A stretch of DNA of 64,000 bases, taken from assembly GCA_022361195.1 (NCBI GenBank), contig JAKSBJ010000229.1, forward strand, positions 1 to 64,000, given 5' to 3'. Origin of the DNA: Flavobacteriales bacterium (GTDB taxonomy: Bacteria; Bacteroidota; Bacteroidia; Flavobacteriales_D; Crocinitomicaceae). The notes under the pieces were generated by a model, which ran no database searches, had not been told where the DNA came from, and worked only from the letters and a program-made list of their open reading frames with translations. Below, in pieces: positions 27,827-35,887 of this stretch (positions are counted from its first letter, which is position 1; each line of letters begins with the position of its first letter). The translations under genes were made by a program, and so were the position numbers.

Positions 27827-29455
27827 TTATTCCTTAATCAACTTAAAGGTCTTTGTCTCCTCATTAGCCGAAACTTTCACAAAATAAGTTCCTACTGCCA
27901 TCTCTTCTAAATCAATTGTTGTTTGAGCTACTGCAGATCCGCTTAAAATAGTCTCTCCCAATACGTTCATCAACAAATAGTTGAATTGTCCCTCAGCAAC
28001 AATTTGAGTTTGTCCATTAGTTGGGTTAGGATAAACCTTCGCATTTAATGGAGATTCATTTTCATCAAAACCTACATGAACAACCTGACAAATAGATGTA
28101 TCTACACACCCTTCGTATGTTACTTCTACTGCATAATCAGCATCAGCTGATGGAGTAAAAGTTTGATCTGTTTCTCCTGAAATAGGTGTATAATCAGGAC
28201 ATTCTAACCACTGGTAAGTTGCTCCAGCCTGATTGGCCATTAAACTTCCTCCCGCAATCGACATTGAAACGTCTACAGCATTAACAGTTACGTCAACTTC
28301 ATCTGTAGCCATACATCCTGTAGAATCAATTGTTCCAGTCAATGTATAAGTTGTTGTTCCTGCTGTTGGTGTAAATGGTACTCCATTATCAACACCTCCG
28401 TCCCAGCTCCAATCTGTAGCTGTTCCAGTTCCTGAAAGAGTTACTTCGTCACCTTCACATGCGCTTACATCCGTTCCAGCATCAACCGTTGGTAACTCTC
28501 CAACGAAGATTACTATTGAAAACGGACAGTCATTATCATCATCAGATGTAGCAGTATATGTAGTTGATCCTGTAGGAGGTGTAAAAGCCTCTCCATCAAT
28601 CACTCCACCATCCCAGCTTATTGTTCCAGCTCCTGTAGCAGAAAGTGTAACCATATCTCCAACACACACTGTATCATCAGAAACAGTAGTCGACATCACA
28701 TTACACAATTCGTCAATAGTTATTTCTCCTAAAGCAGCATTATCGGCAGCTACATTAGCCTGAGCAGTTCCAATGTTGTAAGAACCTCCGGCTCCACCGC
28801 CTCCGGTTCCCCATCCACTGTCCATATCAACTCCTCCACCTCCGGAGTATCCTCCTCCGGCTCCAGCGGCAAAAGTAGTTCCGTAGCTTGCCATACATGG
28901 CATTGCTCCTCCTGGTGAACCAGTTCCGTCAGCACCAGCAGAAAGCCATCCGCCTCCTCCACCTGTACCCCAGGCTCCTGTTCCAGCTCCTCCGCCATTT
29001 CCTCCAGTTCCTGGAGCTCCATCAGCATATCCATCATGACTAATAGAAGCGGTTCCATCCTCTGTTACAGGCGCTCCAGCACCATTTTTAGAGTGAGTGG
29101 CACCACCACCACCTCCGGCAACAATTAATAAAGTTCCGGTAGTGGTATTCTCTACCCAGCTTCCGTCTCCTCCTGCTTTAATTCCTGCTGAATTTCCTCC
29201 AACATAAAAGGTTAAAACGTCTCCAGGACTTACGGTAAACTCACCATACATGGTAGCTCCATTTCCTCCGGTAGACGAGGCTCCATCAAGACCTTTAGAC
29301 CCTTTAGCTTCAATACTAATACTTCCTACTCCTGCTGGAACAATATAAGTGTCTGTTGATCCTGTGTAAGAGTAAGTAGTTTGCGCTGTTCCTGATGCTG
29401 ACATCAAGAAAAACAAACCTGCCGTTAAGACAATTTTTCGGTAAATTTTCTTCAT
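27827..29455 (-). CDS. Secreted glycine-rich protein with Ig-like domains and T9SS sorting tail
   Basis: A 542-residue cargo-like protein. Signal peptide 'LFFLMSASGTAQ' (cleavage after AQ). Residues 25-245 form a glycine-rich domain with many GG and GGGG runs ('VAGGGGGATHSKNGAGAP', 'GAGGGYSGGGGVDMDSGWG') of the kind seen in ALK-like glycine-rich folds. Two Ig/PKD-like modules follow ('VCVGDMVTLSATGAGTISWD', 'ACEGDEVTLSGTGTATDWSW'), then a third beta region with 'YQWLECPDYTPI'. The end is a type A sorting domain ('KVYPNPTNGQTQIVAEG' ... 'AVGTYFVKVSANEETKTFKL'). It is probably exported through the T9SS to the cell surface, possibly as an adhesin; that role is inference. Confidence 0.88.
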   Translation of the reverse strand: MKKIYRKIVLTAGLFFLMSASGTAQTTYSYTGSTDTYIVPAGVGSISIEAKGSKGLDGASSTGGNGATMYGEFTVSPGDVLTFYVGGNSAGIKAGGDGSWVENTTTGTLLIVAGGGGGATHSKNGAGAPVTEDGTASISHDGYADGAPGTGGNGGGAGTGAWGTGGGGGWLSAGADGTGSPGGAMPCMASYGTTFAAGAGGGYSGGGGVDMDSGWGTGGGGAGGSYNIGTAQANVAADNAALGEITIDELCNVMSTTVSDDTVCVGDMVTLSATGAGTISWDGGVIDGEAFTPPTGSTTYTATSDDDNDCPFSIVIFVGELPTVDAGTDVSACEGDEVTLSGTGTATDWSWDGGVDNGVPFTPTAGTTTYTLTGTIDSTGCMATDEVDVTVNAVDVSMSIAGGSLMANQAGATYQWLECPDYTPISGETDQTFTPSADADYAVEVTYEGCVDTSICQVVHVGFDENESPLNAKVYPNPTNGQTQIVAEGQFNYLLMNVLGETILSGSAVAQTTIDLEEMAVGTYFVKVSANEETKTFKLIKE

Positions 29456-29573
29456 CTTTTTGCGTTTAGTTTATGAAAATCAACTAAATGTAGGTGTTTT
29501 GAAGAAAAAAATGAAGAGGACTCAACTCAAATGATTATCTGGGCTCATTTTAATGGTAAACGGTCAAAATTAA

Positions 29574-29750
29574 TTAGTTATCCCCTTTTACTTTTTTGGA
29601 TTTATTTCGGTATCCCATTGTATAACCAACAACAAAAGCAACAGCTCCTACAATTGCAGTTTGCCAAAAAGTAAAAATGAGCTTGACAACGATCACAATT
29701 AAAATGATCGATACAATTATAATTGCCCAGGTTTGTTGTGTTTTAGTCAT
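29574..29750 (-). CDS. Small membrane protein, 58 aa
   Basis: A short frame with ATG at 29750 only 2 bases after the alaS stop and on the same strand. The product begins MTKTQQTWAI, has two hydrophobic stretches ('IIIVSIILIVIVVKLIFTFW' and 'AIVGAVAFVVGYTMGY'), and ends in a basic tail (RNKSKKVKGDN). The composition is that of a genuine two-helix inner-membrane protein. No family is recognised. Co-transcription with alaS is likely from the spacing. The 118 bases between it and the glycine-rich gene show no further feature. Confidence 0.65.
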   Translation of the reverse strand: MTKTQQTWAIIIVSIILIVIVVKLIFTFWQTAIVGAVAFVVGYTMGYRNKSKKVKGDN

Positions 29751-29752
29751 AC

Positions 29753-32371
29753 TTATATATTGGCTAGTTCTTTAACCTTATCAATAGCCGCCGATAAACC
29801 GTTAGCATCTTTACCTCCTGCAGTGGCGAAGAACGGTTGTCCTCCTCCTCCACCCTGAATTAGTTTGGCAGATTCTCTTACCATATTACCAGCATGGAAC
29901 TCTTTTTCCTTAGCCAGATCATCAGAAATTACAATGCTCAAAGTAGCTTTTCCTCCTGAACGACCACCAATTACAGCAAACAGATTTTCTTTCTCCGCTT
30001 TTAACTGGAAACAAAGGTCTTTAATTCCTCCTCCATCTAAATCAAGAATAGCAGAAACGAACTGAATTCCGCCTTTATCTTCGATTGAATTAACCAAATC
30101 AGTCTTAATTTGTTTCACTTTATCCTTTTTCAAGGATTCCACCTCTTTGGTTAACACTGAATTTTTATCAATAAGCTCCTGAACAGATTTTGCCAAATCT
30201 TTTGGCTTTTTCAACAAAGCACTCACAGCGTTATATTCCTGCAAAAGGTTCATGTAGTAAGCTTCTGCTCCATCAGCCGTTATGGCCTCAATTCTACGAA
30301 CACCAGCAGCAACAGACCCTTCTGAGATAATTTTAAACATCCCAATGTCACGACTTGAATTTACGTGTGTACCTCCACACAATTCAACCGAAGGTCCAAA
30401 TTGAATTACCCGAACCACATCTCCGTATTTTTCACCGAAAAGAGCCATAGCCCCCATTTCAGTAGCAATTTCCATTGGCACTGAACGTTTTTCGACCAAC
30501 GAAATATCTTCCCGAATCATTTGATTCACTTTTTTCTCAATGGTTAAAATTTCTTCATCCGTCACTTTAGAGAAGTGAGAAAAGTCAAATCTCAAATGCT
30601 CGGGACTTACCAATGATCCTTTTTGCTCAACATGTGTTCCTAACTCATCTCTTAACACATGATGCAATAAATGCGTTGCAGAGTGATTCGCCTGACTTAA
30701 GCGACGTCTGTCTCGACTTACATATGCTCTGAATTTAGCTGTAGGCTTTTGAGGAAGCTCTGGGGCTAAATGAATGATTAAATTATTTTCTTTCTTCGTA
30801 TCAAAAATGGTAACCGTTTCATTATCGTTACGGATTTCTCCACGATCACCAATTTGTCCACCACCTTCAGGATAAAAAGGAGTAATGTTAAATACTAATT
30901 GGTAAAACTCCTTTTTCTTTTGCTTTACTTTTCGATATTTTGTAATGTATACATCTGCTTCTAACAAATCATAGCCCACAAACTCTTCTACATCATCATC
31001 CATCAACACAACCCAATCATCTGATTCAACCTGCGTAGCTGCACGTGATCGTTGTTTTTGTTGTGCCAAACCTTCATTGAACCCCTCTTCATCAACGGTT
31101 AAATCATTCTCTCTTGCAATCAAAGACGTAAGGTCCATCGGAAAACCGAAAGTATCATATAACTCAAAGACATCATCTCCCTTCAATTGACTTTCTCCAT
31201 TTTTCTTCGCTTGATCAATTAAATCCTGAATACGTCCAATTCCTACTTCAAGTGTTCTAAAAAAGGATTGCTCCTCTTCACGAATCACCTTTTGAATAAG
31301 TTCTTTTTGCTTATTGATTTCCGGGAAAGCTTCTCCCATCATTTGGTCCAAATCCTCCACCAATTCCGTAATAAAAGGCTCTTTAAAACCAAGAATTTGA
31401 TAACCGTAACGCACTGCTCTTCTCAAAATACGGCGAATAACATATCCCGCTCCAGTGTTAGAAGGTAATTGTCCATCCGCAATTGAAAAAGCAATTGCTC
31501 TCAAGTGGTCAGCAACAACTCTAAAAGCTATATCTGTTTCTTCTTGCTCTCCATATTTTTTATCCGATAAAACCTCTAGTTTTTTAATAAAGTGCTGAAA
31601 CAAGTCAATATCATAATTAGATTGTTTAGCCTGCATAACCATAGCCAAACGTTCTAATCCCATCCCCGTATCCACATGCGTCATTGGAAGAGCCTCCAAA
31701 GACTTATCAGCCTTACGGTTGAACTGCATGAATACCAAATTCCAAATTTCAATAACCTGTGGGTGATCAGCATTCACGAGAGATTTACCATCAACTTTTG
31801 CTCTTTCTTCATCCGAACGGATGTCAATGTGGATTTCCGAACACGGTCCACACGGTCCGGTCTCACCCATTTCCCAAAAGTTGTCTTTTTTATCACATTT
31901 TAGAATACGATCTTCTGAAATATACTTCTTCCAAATGTCAATTGATTCCTGATCGACAGCCACACCATCTTTTTCGTCTCCTTCAAAAACGGTAATGTAA
32001 ATACGATCTTTATCAAGTTTATATACATTAATCAACAAATCCCAGGCCCACTCAATTGCTTCTTGCTTAAAATAGTCCCCAAAAGACCAGTTTCCAAGCA
32101 TTTCAAACATAGTGTGGTGATAGGTATCTACTCCTACTTCTTCCAAATCATTGTGTTTTCCAGAAACTCTCAAACATTTTTGAGTATTGGCGACACGTTT
32201 TGACTTGGGATCGTTATATCCCAAGAAATAATCCTTAAACTGATTCATTCCCGCATTGGTAAACATCAGTGTTGGATCATTTTTAATAACCATAGGTGCT
32301 GACTCCACAATTTGGTGTCCTTTGCCCTCAAAATACTTCAAAAAAGTCTGTCTGATTTGATTGATATCCAT
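29753..32371 (-). CDS. alaS: Alanyl-tRNA synthetase
   Basis: An 872-residue class II synthetase of usual length. The N-terminus has motif-1 context 'FLKYFEGKGHQIVESAP' and 'DPTLMFTNAGMNQFK'. Motif 3 is 'VDTGMGLERLAMV'. The editing domain carries 'HSATHLLHHVLRDEL' and later 'VELCGGTHV', which provide the zinc/histidine-cysteine site that clears mischarged Ser/Gly-tRNA(Ala). The C-terminal DHHA1-like C-Ala domain ends 'GGGGGQPFFATAGGKD'. A promoter element is visible upstream, and a 58-aa membrane protein gene follows after 2 bases. Confidence 0.98.
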   Translation of the reverse strand: MDINQIRQTFLKYFEGKGHQIVESAPMVIKNDPTLMFTNAGMNQFKDYFLGYNDPKSKRVANTQKCLRVSGKHNDLEEVGVDTYHHTMFEMLGNWSFGDYFKQEAIEWAWDLLINVYKLDKDRIYITVFEGDEKDGVAVDQESIDIWKKYISEDRILKCDKKDNFWEMGETGPCGPCSEIHIDIRSDEERAKVDGKSLVNADHPQVIEIWNLVFMQFNRKADKSLEALPMTHVDTGMGLERLAMVMQAKQSNYDIDLFQHFIKKLEVLSDKKYGEQEETDIAFRVVADHLRAIAFSIADGQLPSNTGAGYVIRRILRRAVRYGYQILGFKEPFITELVEDLDQMMGEAFPEINKQKELIQKVIREEEQSFFRTLEVGIGRIQDLIDQAKKNGESQLKGDDVFELYDTFGFPMDLTSLIARENDLTVDEEGFNEGLAQQKQRSRAATQVESDDWVVLMDDDVEEFVGYDLLEADVYITKYRKVKQKKKEFYQLVFNITPFYPEGGGQIGDRGEIRNDNETVTIFDTKKENNLIIHLAPELPQKPTAKFRAYVSRDRRRLSQANHSATHLLHHVLRDELGTHVEQKGSLVSPEHLRFDFSHFSKVTDEEILTIEKKVNQMIREDISLVEKRSVPMEIATEMGAMALFGEKYGDVVRVIQFGPSVELCGGTHVNSSRDIGMFKIISEGSVAAGVRRIEAITADGAEAYYMNLLQEYNAVSALLKKPKDLAKSVQELIDKNSVLTKEVESLKKDKVKQIKTDLVNSIEDKGGIQFVSAILDLDGGGIKDLCFQLKAEKENLFAVIGGRSGGKATLSIVISDDLAKEKEFHAGNMVRESAKLIQGGGGGQPFFATAGGKDANGLSAAIDKVKELANI

Positions 32372-32402
32372 CTGTGATTAGTGTTAACGATTGTTAATCG
32401 AA

Positions 32403-32432
32403 TTGCAAATTTATCTTTATTGGGTAAATTTG
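32403..32432 (+). promoter_or_regulatory. Promoter of the M23 peptidase gene (TTG-N19-TAAATTTG)
   Basis: TTG at 32403-32405, a 19-base spacer, and TAAATTTG at 32425-32432 match the Bacteroidota -33/-7 consensus exactly. The predicted start of transcription is about 40 bases before the ATG at 32479, and AAGGAG is visible at 32465-32470. Confidence 0.7.
32406..32413 (-). promoter_or_regulatory. Candidate -7 element of alaS
   Basis: Minus-strand TAAATTTG matches TAnnTTTG and ends 34 bases before the alaS ATG. It is embedded in the spacer of the divergent promoter on the other strand, so the two polymerase sites overlap. No -33 TTG is visible. Confidence 0.45.
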
Positions 32433-32478
32433 TGGCGAAATTGAAAATTTTTAATCAAAATTTCAAGGAGCAGGAAAA

Positions 32479-33450
32479 ATGAGAAAAGAGAAGTTTAGAT
32501 ATAATCCGGAAACCCTCTCTTATGAGAAGGTAAAGGTATCGTGGAAGGAAAACCTGATGCGTGTTATTTTGGTTATTGCACCTGCCATCATCTTAGGTTT
32601 TGTATTTCAAATCATTTTCGCTTCCCTGTTCAAGTCACCACACGAAAAGGAGCTGGAACAGGAGAATGCTTTTTTGAATGAACAATTAGAAGTAAATCGT
32701 AAAAACTATGCTTTAAGTTTAGCTGTTTTAAAGGACATCGAACGAAGAGATAATGAAATTTACCGGGTTATTTTTAATGCAGAGCCTTTCCCAGAGGAAT
32801 TAAGACAAATGGGAACGGGAGGTTCGGATGAATACGAAGACCTGATGGGTTATAATTCGTCGGAGAAAATTATAGAAAATGCAGAGATGCTAAAAGAACT
32901 GGAAAAGCGTATTTATGCTCAATCCATTTCATTTGACGAAGTCATTAAACTAGCTAAGGAAAAAGAAAAAATGCTGGCATCTATTCCAGCCATTCAGCCC
33001 GTTTCTAACGAAGATTTGACTCGTATTGCCTCTGGTTTTGGTTGGCGTACAGATCCAATTTATAAAACGACTCGAATGCACTGGGGAATGGATTTTACTG
33101 CTGAAACTGGTACAAATGTATATGCTACTGGAAATGGAGTTGTAAAAGAGATTGAAGTAAAACGTTGGGGTTATGGTAAATCTGTGATTATTGACCATGG
33201 TTTTGGTTATACAACCCGCTATGCTCACTTAAAAGATTTTAATTGTAAAAAAGGAGATAAGGTAGTACGTGGGCAAATTATTGGTTACGTTGGTTCTACC
33301 GGAAAATCAACGGCTCCTCACTTACATTACGAAGTAGAAAAGAACGGAAAAAAGATCAATCCAGTTCATTTCTTCCACTCAGATATTTCAGCAGACGAGT
33401 ATGAAAAAATGCTTGAAATGGCTGAAAATGCTAATCAATCTTTCGATTAA
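32479..33450 (+). CDS. M23-family metallopeptidase (membrane-anchored LytM-type)
   Basis: A 323-residue inner-membrane protein. A cytosolic tip is followed by a helix 'VILVIAPAIILGFVFQIIFA' (about residues 29-50), a coiled coil ('HEKELEQENAFLNEQLEVN'), and a C-terminal LytM domain facing the periplasm. The zinc site is complete: 'HWGMDF' (H and D), 'HGFGYTTRYAHL', and 'HLHYEV'. It should cut peptide cross-links in peptidoglycan. The layout is the common Bacteroidota M23 protein with a long N-terminal coiled coil. It has a well-formed promoter shared with alaS and a good ribosome-binding site. Confidence 0.93.
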   Translation: MRKEKFRYNPETLSYEKVKVSWKENLMRVILVIAPAIILGFVFQIIFASLFKSPHEKELEQENAFLNEQLEVNRKNYALSLAVLKDIERRDNEIYRVIFNAEPFPEELRQMGTGGSDEYEDLMGYNSSEKIIENAEMLKELEKRIYAQSISFDEVIKLAKEKEKMLASIPAIQPVSNEDLTRIASGFGWRTDPIYKTTRMHWGMDFTAETGTNVYATGNGVVKEIEVKRWGYGKSVIIDHGFGYTTRYAHLKDFNCKKGDKVVRGQIIGYVGSTGKSTAPHLHYEVEKNGKKINPVHFFHSDISADEYEKMLEMAENANQSFD

Positions 33451-33473
33451 GCCTACATCCTACTTGGATTTTG

Positions 33474-33481
33474 TACTTTTG
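33474..33481 (+). promoter_or_regulatory. Candidate -7 element just before the endonuclease I gene
   Basis: TACTTTTG fits TAnnTTTG exactly and ends 5 bases before the ATG at 33487, which would again give an almost leaderless mRNA. There is no TTG at standard spacing; the gene may instead be read from the upstream M23 promoter. Confidence 0.3.
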
Positions 33482-33486
33482 TTCCG

Positions 33487-34524
33487 ATGATTAGAGCACT
33501 ATTTTTATCGGTTTTCCTAAGTCTATGTATTGGTTTTGCACAGGTTCCTGCCTATTATAGTGGTATTGACTTTACCAAAGAAGGAGATGAATTAAAGGCT
33601 GAATTAGCCAGTTTAATTACCTCAACCCATACTCCAATTACTTACTCGCAATGTTGGGATGTGCTTAAAACTTCTGACTTAGATCCGGACAATTCAGCCA
33701 ATGTACTTTTGGTTTATGGTTATCAGGATGACAGTAATCCTGTTACTGACCGAACGCGAGATAAAAATGCAAATGGTGGTAGTCCAGGAGAATGGAACAG
33801 AGAACATGTTTATCCAAAATCACTGGGAACACCAGATTTGGGAAGTTCCGGGCCAGGATCGGATGCTCACAATTTACGAGCTTGTGATGTACAACAAAAT
33901 GGAAATCGGAATAATCGAAAATTTACGGACGGAAGTGGAAATCCAGGAACTGTTGGTGATCATTGGTACCCTGGTGATGAATGGAAAGGTGATTGTGCTC
34001 GAATTATTATGTACATGTATGTTCGTTACAATAGTCGATGTTTACCTTCTAATGCCGTAAATGGAACCGCAAATGCAATGGATCCCAATATGGTGGATTT
34101 ATTATTAGACTGGAATGCCGAAGATCCTGTTTCAACACATGAACAAAATAGAAACAATGGAATTTATGCCGGTCAAAACAACCGTAATCCTTTTATTGAC
34201 AACCCCTCTATTGCCAACAAAATTTGGGGAGGAACTCCAGCCGAAGACCCTTGGGGAGGATTAAGTACTGGTGTCGAAAAAATCACGAACGTACTTGTTT
34301 ATCCACAACCTTCTTTGGACCAAAGTATTTACATTTCTTCTTCGCAACTCAGTTCTTTAGATGAAATTCGAATCTTGTCCCTTAACGGGCAATTGCTACA
34401 AGAAATTCACTTTGGTTCACTTAACACAAATGAGTTGAGATTAGAAGAGTTACCACAAGGGAATTTAATTCTGCAACTACAATTTGAACAACAAATTATC
34501 CATAAACGCATTCTTATTCAATAA
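33487..34524 (+). CDS. Secreted endonuclease I with T9SS sorting tail
   Basis: A 345-residue exported nuclease. Signal peptide 'LFLSVFLSLCIGFAQ'. The endonuclease I (EndA/NucM) domain spans about 25-260, with the active-site region 'GEWNREHVYPKSLG' (His-Val-Tyr-Pro-Lys, the usual catalytic His) and the magnesium-binding 'DAHNLRACDVQQNGNRNNRKF' split as 'DAHNLRACDVQQNG' and 'NRNNRKF'. 'WNAEDPVSTHEQNRNN' also matches. The last 75 residues are a T9SS type A domain ('TNVLVYPQPSLDQSIYISS' ... 'LPQGNLILQLQFEQQIIHKR'). It degrades nonspecific DNA/RNA outside the cell, probably for nucleotide or phosphate scavenging. Confidence 0.93.
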   Translation: MIRALFLSVFLSLCIGFAQVPAYYSGIDFTKEGDELKAELASLITSTHTPITYSQCWDVLKTSDLDPDNSANVLLVYGYQDDSNPVTDRTRDKNANGGSPGEWNREHVYPKSLGTPDLGSSGPGSDAHNLRACDVQQNGNRNNRKFTDGSGNPGTVGDHWYPGDEWKGDCARIIMYMYVRYNSRCLPSNAVNGTANAMDPNMVDLLLDWNAEDPVSTHEQNRNNGIYAGQNNRNPFIDNPSIANKIWGGTPAEDPWGGLSTGVEKITNVLVYPQPSLDQSIYISSSQLSSLDEIRILSLNGQLLQEIHFGSLNTNELRLEELPQGNLILQLQFEQQIIHKRILIQ

Positions 34525-34760
34525 TGGACAGAAAGATCATACTGGTTTGGGATTTTCACGGTGAAGATGCTGAAAAGACAGCCGAACACCATTGCCGCCA
34601 CTTGGAAGAGTTTATGGTCCGTGAAAAAATGGAAATGCTCGAAAACTACGTCAATACAACCGATCCCATTCATTTTATGGCCTGTATGACGGTTTACGAA
34701 AAAGACATCCCTGTTTTAAGAGATACCTTAAAACCCCATCGAGCTTTTGTGGTAGAATAA
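34524..34760 (+). CDS. Small soluble protein, 78 aa, unknown function
   Basis: Unrecognised. The ATG overlaps the endonuclease stop by one base (TAATG), so translation is coupled. The sequence 'KIILVWDFHGEDAEKTAEHH' begins with a beta strand and a His/Asp/Glu-rich turn, then a helix 'CRHLEEFMVREKMEMLENY' and a second strand 'HFMACMTVYEKD'. This suggests a small alpha/beta sandwich of the Dabb/YCII size. There is no signal peptide, so it is cytosolic and not obviously a partner of the secreted nuclease. Confidence 0.7.
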   Translation: MDRKIILVWDFHGEDAEKTAEHHCRHLEEFMVREKMEMLENYVNTTDPIHFMACMTVYEKDIPVLRDTLKPHRAFVVE

Positions 34761-34827
34761 ATCCTTTCTTTTTTCGTTCATGAAACGGCCACCTTCCTTA
34801 TTTATTCATTTTAATTGATCGCTACAA

Positions 34828-35079
34828 ATGAAAAAAAGGAATCTTCATTTAATTGGAATTTGCACATTAGGATTAAATTCTTGTGCCTACCTTATCAATT
34901 CATGGATTTACGAAAATAAATGCCAAAAATGTACCCTTTACAATTGGGCGGGAAACGCTATTGCTGTTTACGAAAGTTGTGGCAGCGACATTGATGATGC
35001 TTGTGAAGAATGTGAAGAGAGTGTACAGTATCATCCAGATTCATACTGTTCGTGTTCTATTGAATCGAGAGATGACTAA
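34828..35079 (+). CDS. Small cysteine-rich lipoprotein, 83 aa
   Basis: An exported lipoprotein with lipobox 'LNSCAY'. The mature part has CxxC 'KCQKCTLYNW', a 'YESCGSD', 'DACEECEES' and a terminal 'YCSCSIES', at least nine cysteines including the lipidated one. The arrangement (CxxC after the anchor, acidic middle, terminal cysteine pair) is like the lipoproteins at 14974-15264 and 40747-41572 but richer in cysteine. It may be a metal- or thiol-redox-related surface protein; no evidence decides. It is convergent with the MBL gene with one base between stops. Confidence 0.65.
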   Translation: MKKRNLHLIGICTLGLNSCAYLINSWIYENKCQKCTLYNWAGNAIAVYESCGSDIDDACEECEESVQYHPDSYCSCSIESRDD

Positions 35080-35080
35080 A

Positions 35081-35731
35081 CTATAACTCCATCCAACGAA
35101 TAGGGTTGCTCTCTTTTTCAGTACCAATGGTAGTTTCAGCTCCATGACCAGTATAAACAACTGTATCATCGGGTAAGGCAAACATTTTTTCTAAAATGGT
35201 TTTCTTCAGAGTTGCAAAATCACCTCCCGGAAGGTCAACTCTACCGAAACTTCCTTGAAAAAGAATATCACCATTGATAACAAATTTATCCTCGGCCGAA
35301 TAAAAAGCGAGGTGCCCTGGAGCATGACCTGGTCCAAAAATGACATCCAGACTTGAATTCCCAAAAGTCAATTTATCTCCTCCATTTAAAAAATGAGAAG
35401 GTTGGGGAGATAATTGATATCCACCTAAACCATAAAGATCAGCATAGTTTTGAATGGCATTTAGAGTGGGAATATCCAATTCGTTCATCCAAAGCTCTAA
35501 TCCCCACTGCTCTGAAACAAAATAATTGCCCAAAACATGATCAATATGACAATGTGTATTAACCAACTTCACTGGTTTTAAGCCATTTCCTTCGATAAAT
35601 TGTTGAAGGTGGTCCCGCTCAACTTTCTCATAACATCCCGGATCAATAATGATACATTCTTTTGTTTCATCACTTAAGACATAGGTATTTTCCTGAAAAG
35701 GATTAAAAGTTAATTTGTGAACCTGAATCAT
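35081..35731 (-). CDS. MBL-fold metallo-hydrolase (glyoxalase II-like)
   Basis: A 216-residue cytosolic enzyme with the metallo-beta-lactamase signature 'NTHCHIDHVLGN' (THxHxDH type), then 'GPGHAPGHLAFYS', 'VINGDILFQGSFGRVDLPGG', and the final histidine 'VYTGHGAETTIGTE'. All metal ligands expected of a glyoxalase II/ hydroxyacylglutathione-hydrolase-like protein are in place. The substrate is uncertain, because flavobacteria often lack glutathione. The gene is alone, with a TAnnTTTG element upstream. Confidence 0.93.
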   Translation of the reverse strand: MIQVHKLTFNPFQENTYVLSDETKECIIIDPGCYEKVERDHLQQFIEGNGLKPVKLVNTHCHIDHVLGNYFVSEQWGLELWMNELDIPTLNAIQNYADLYGLGGYQLSPQPSHFLNGGDKLTFGNSSLDVIFGPGHAPGHLAFYSAEDKFVINGDILFQGSFGRVDLPGGDFATLKKTILEKMFALPDDTVVYTGHGAETTIGTEKESNPIRWMEL

Positions 35732-35753
35732 ATTTTATCAAATTTTTCGTTGA

Positions 35754-35761
35754 CAAATGTA
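35754..35761 (-). promoter_or_regulatory. Candidate -7 element of the MBL hydrolase gene
   Basis: Minus-strand TACATTTG fits TAnnTTTG exactly and ends 22 bases before the ATG at 35731. A -33 TTG at normal spacing is not seen. Confidence 0.4.
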
Positions 35762-35887
35762 CGGAATAGAACTGCACTGTGAAACGATGAAATGAATGGA
35801 TTTAGATTGATATAATTTTATCCGTGATTTGATGTCTTTGATAGTGGCAAAGCTCAAAGGATTTCCGTACCTTTACTGATTGTACTT

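Noticed and set aside
28750-29058. A long open frame rich in Glu/Val/Leu on the minus strand within the glycine-rich gene
   Set aside because: It is a frame-shifted reading of Gly-rich codons (GGA/GGT) of the real gene and has no independent support.
33701-34060. 119-codon open frame in the endonuclease I gene
   Set aside because: It lies wholly inside a gene with clear nuclease motifs and shows no protein-like features of its own.
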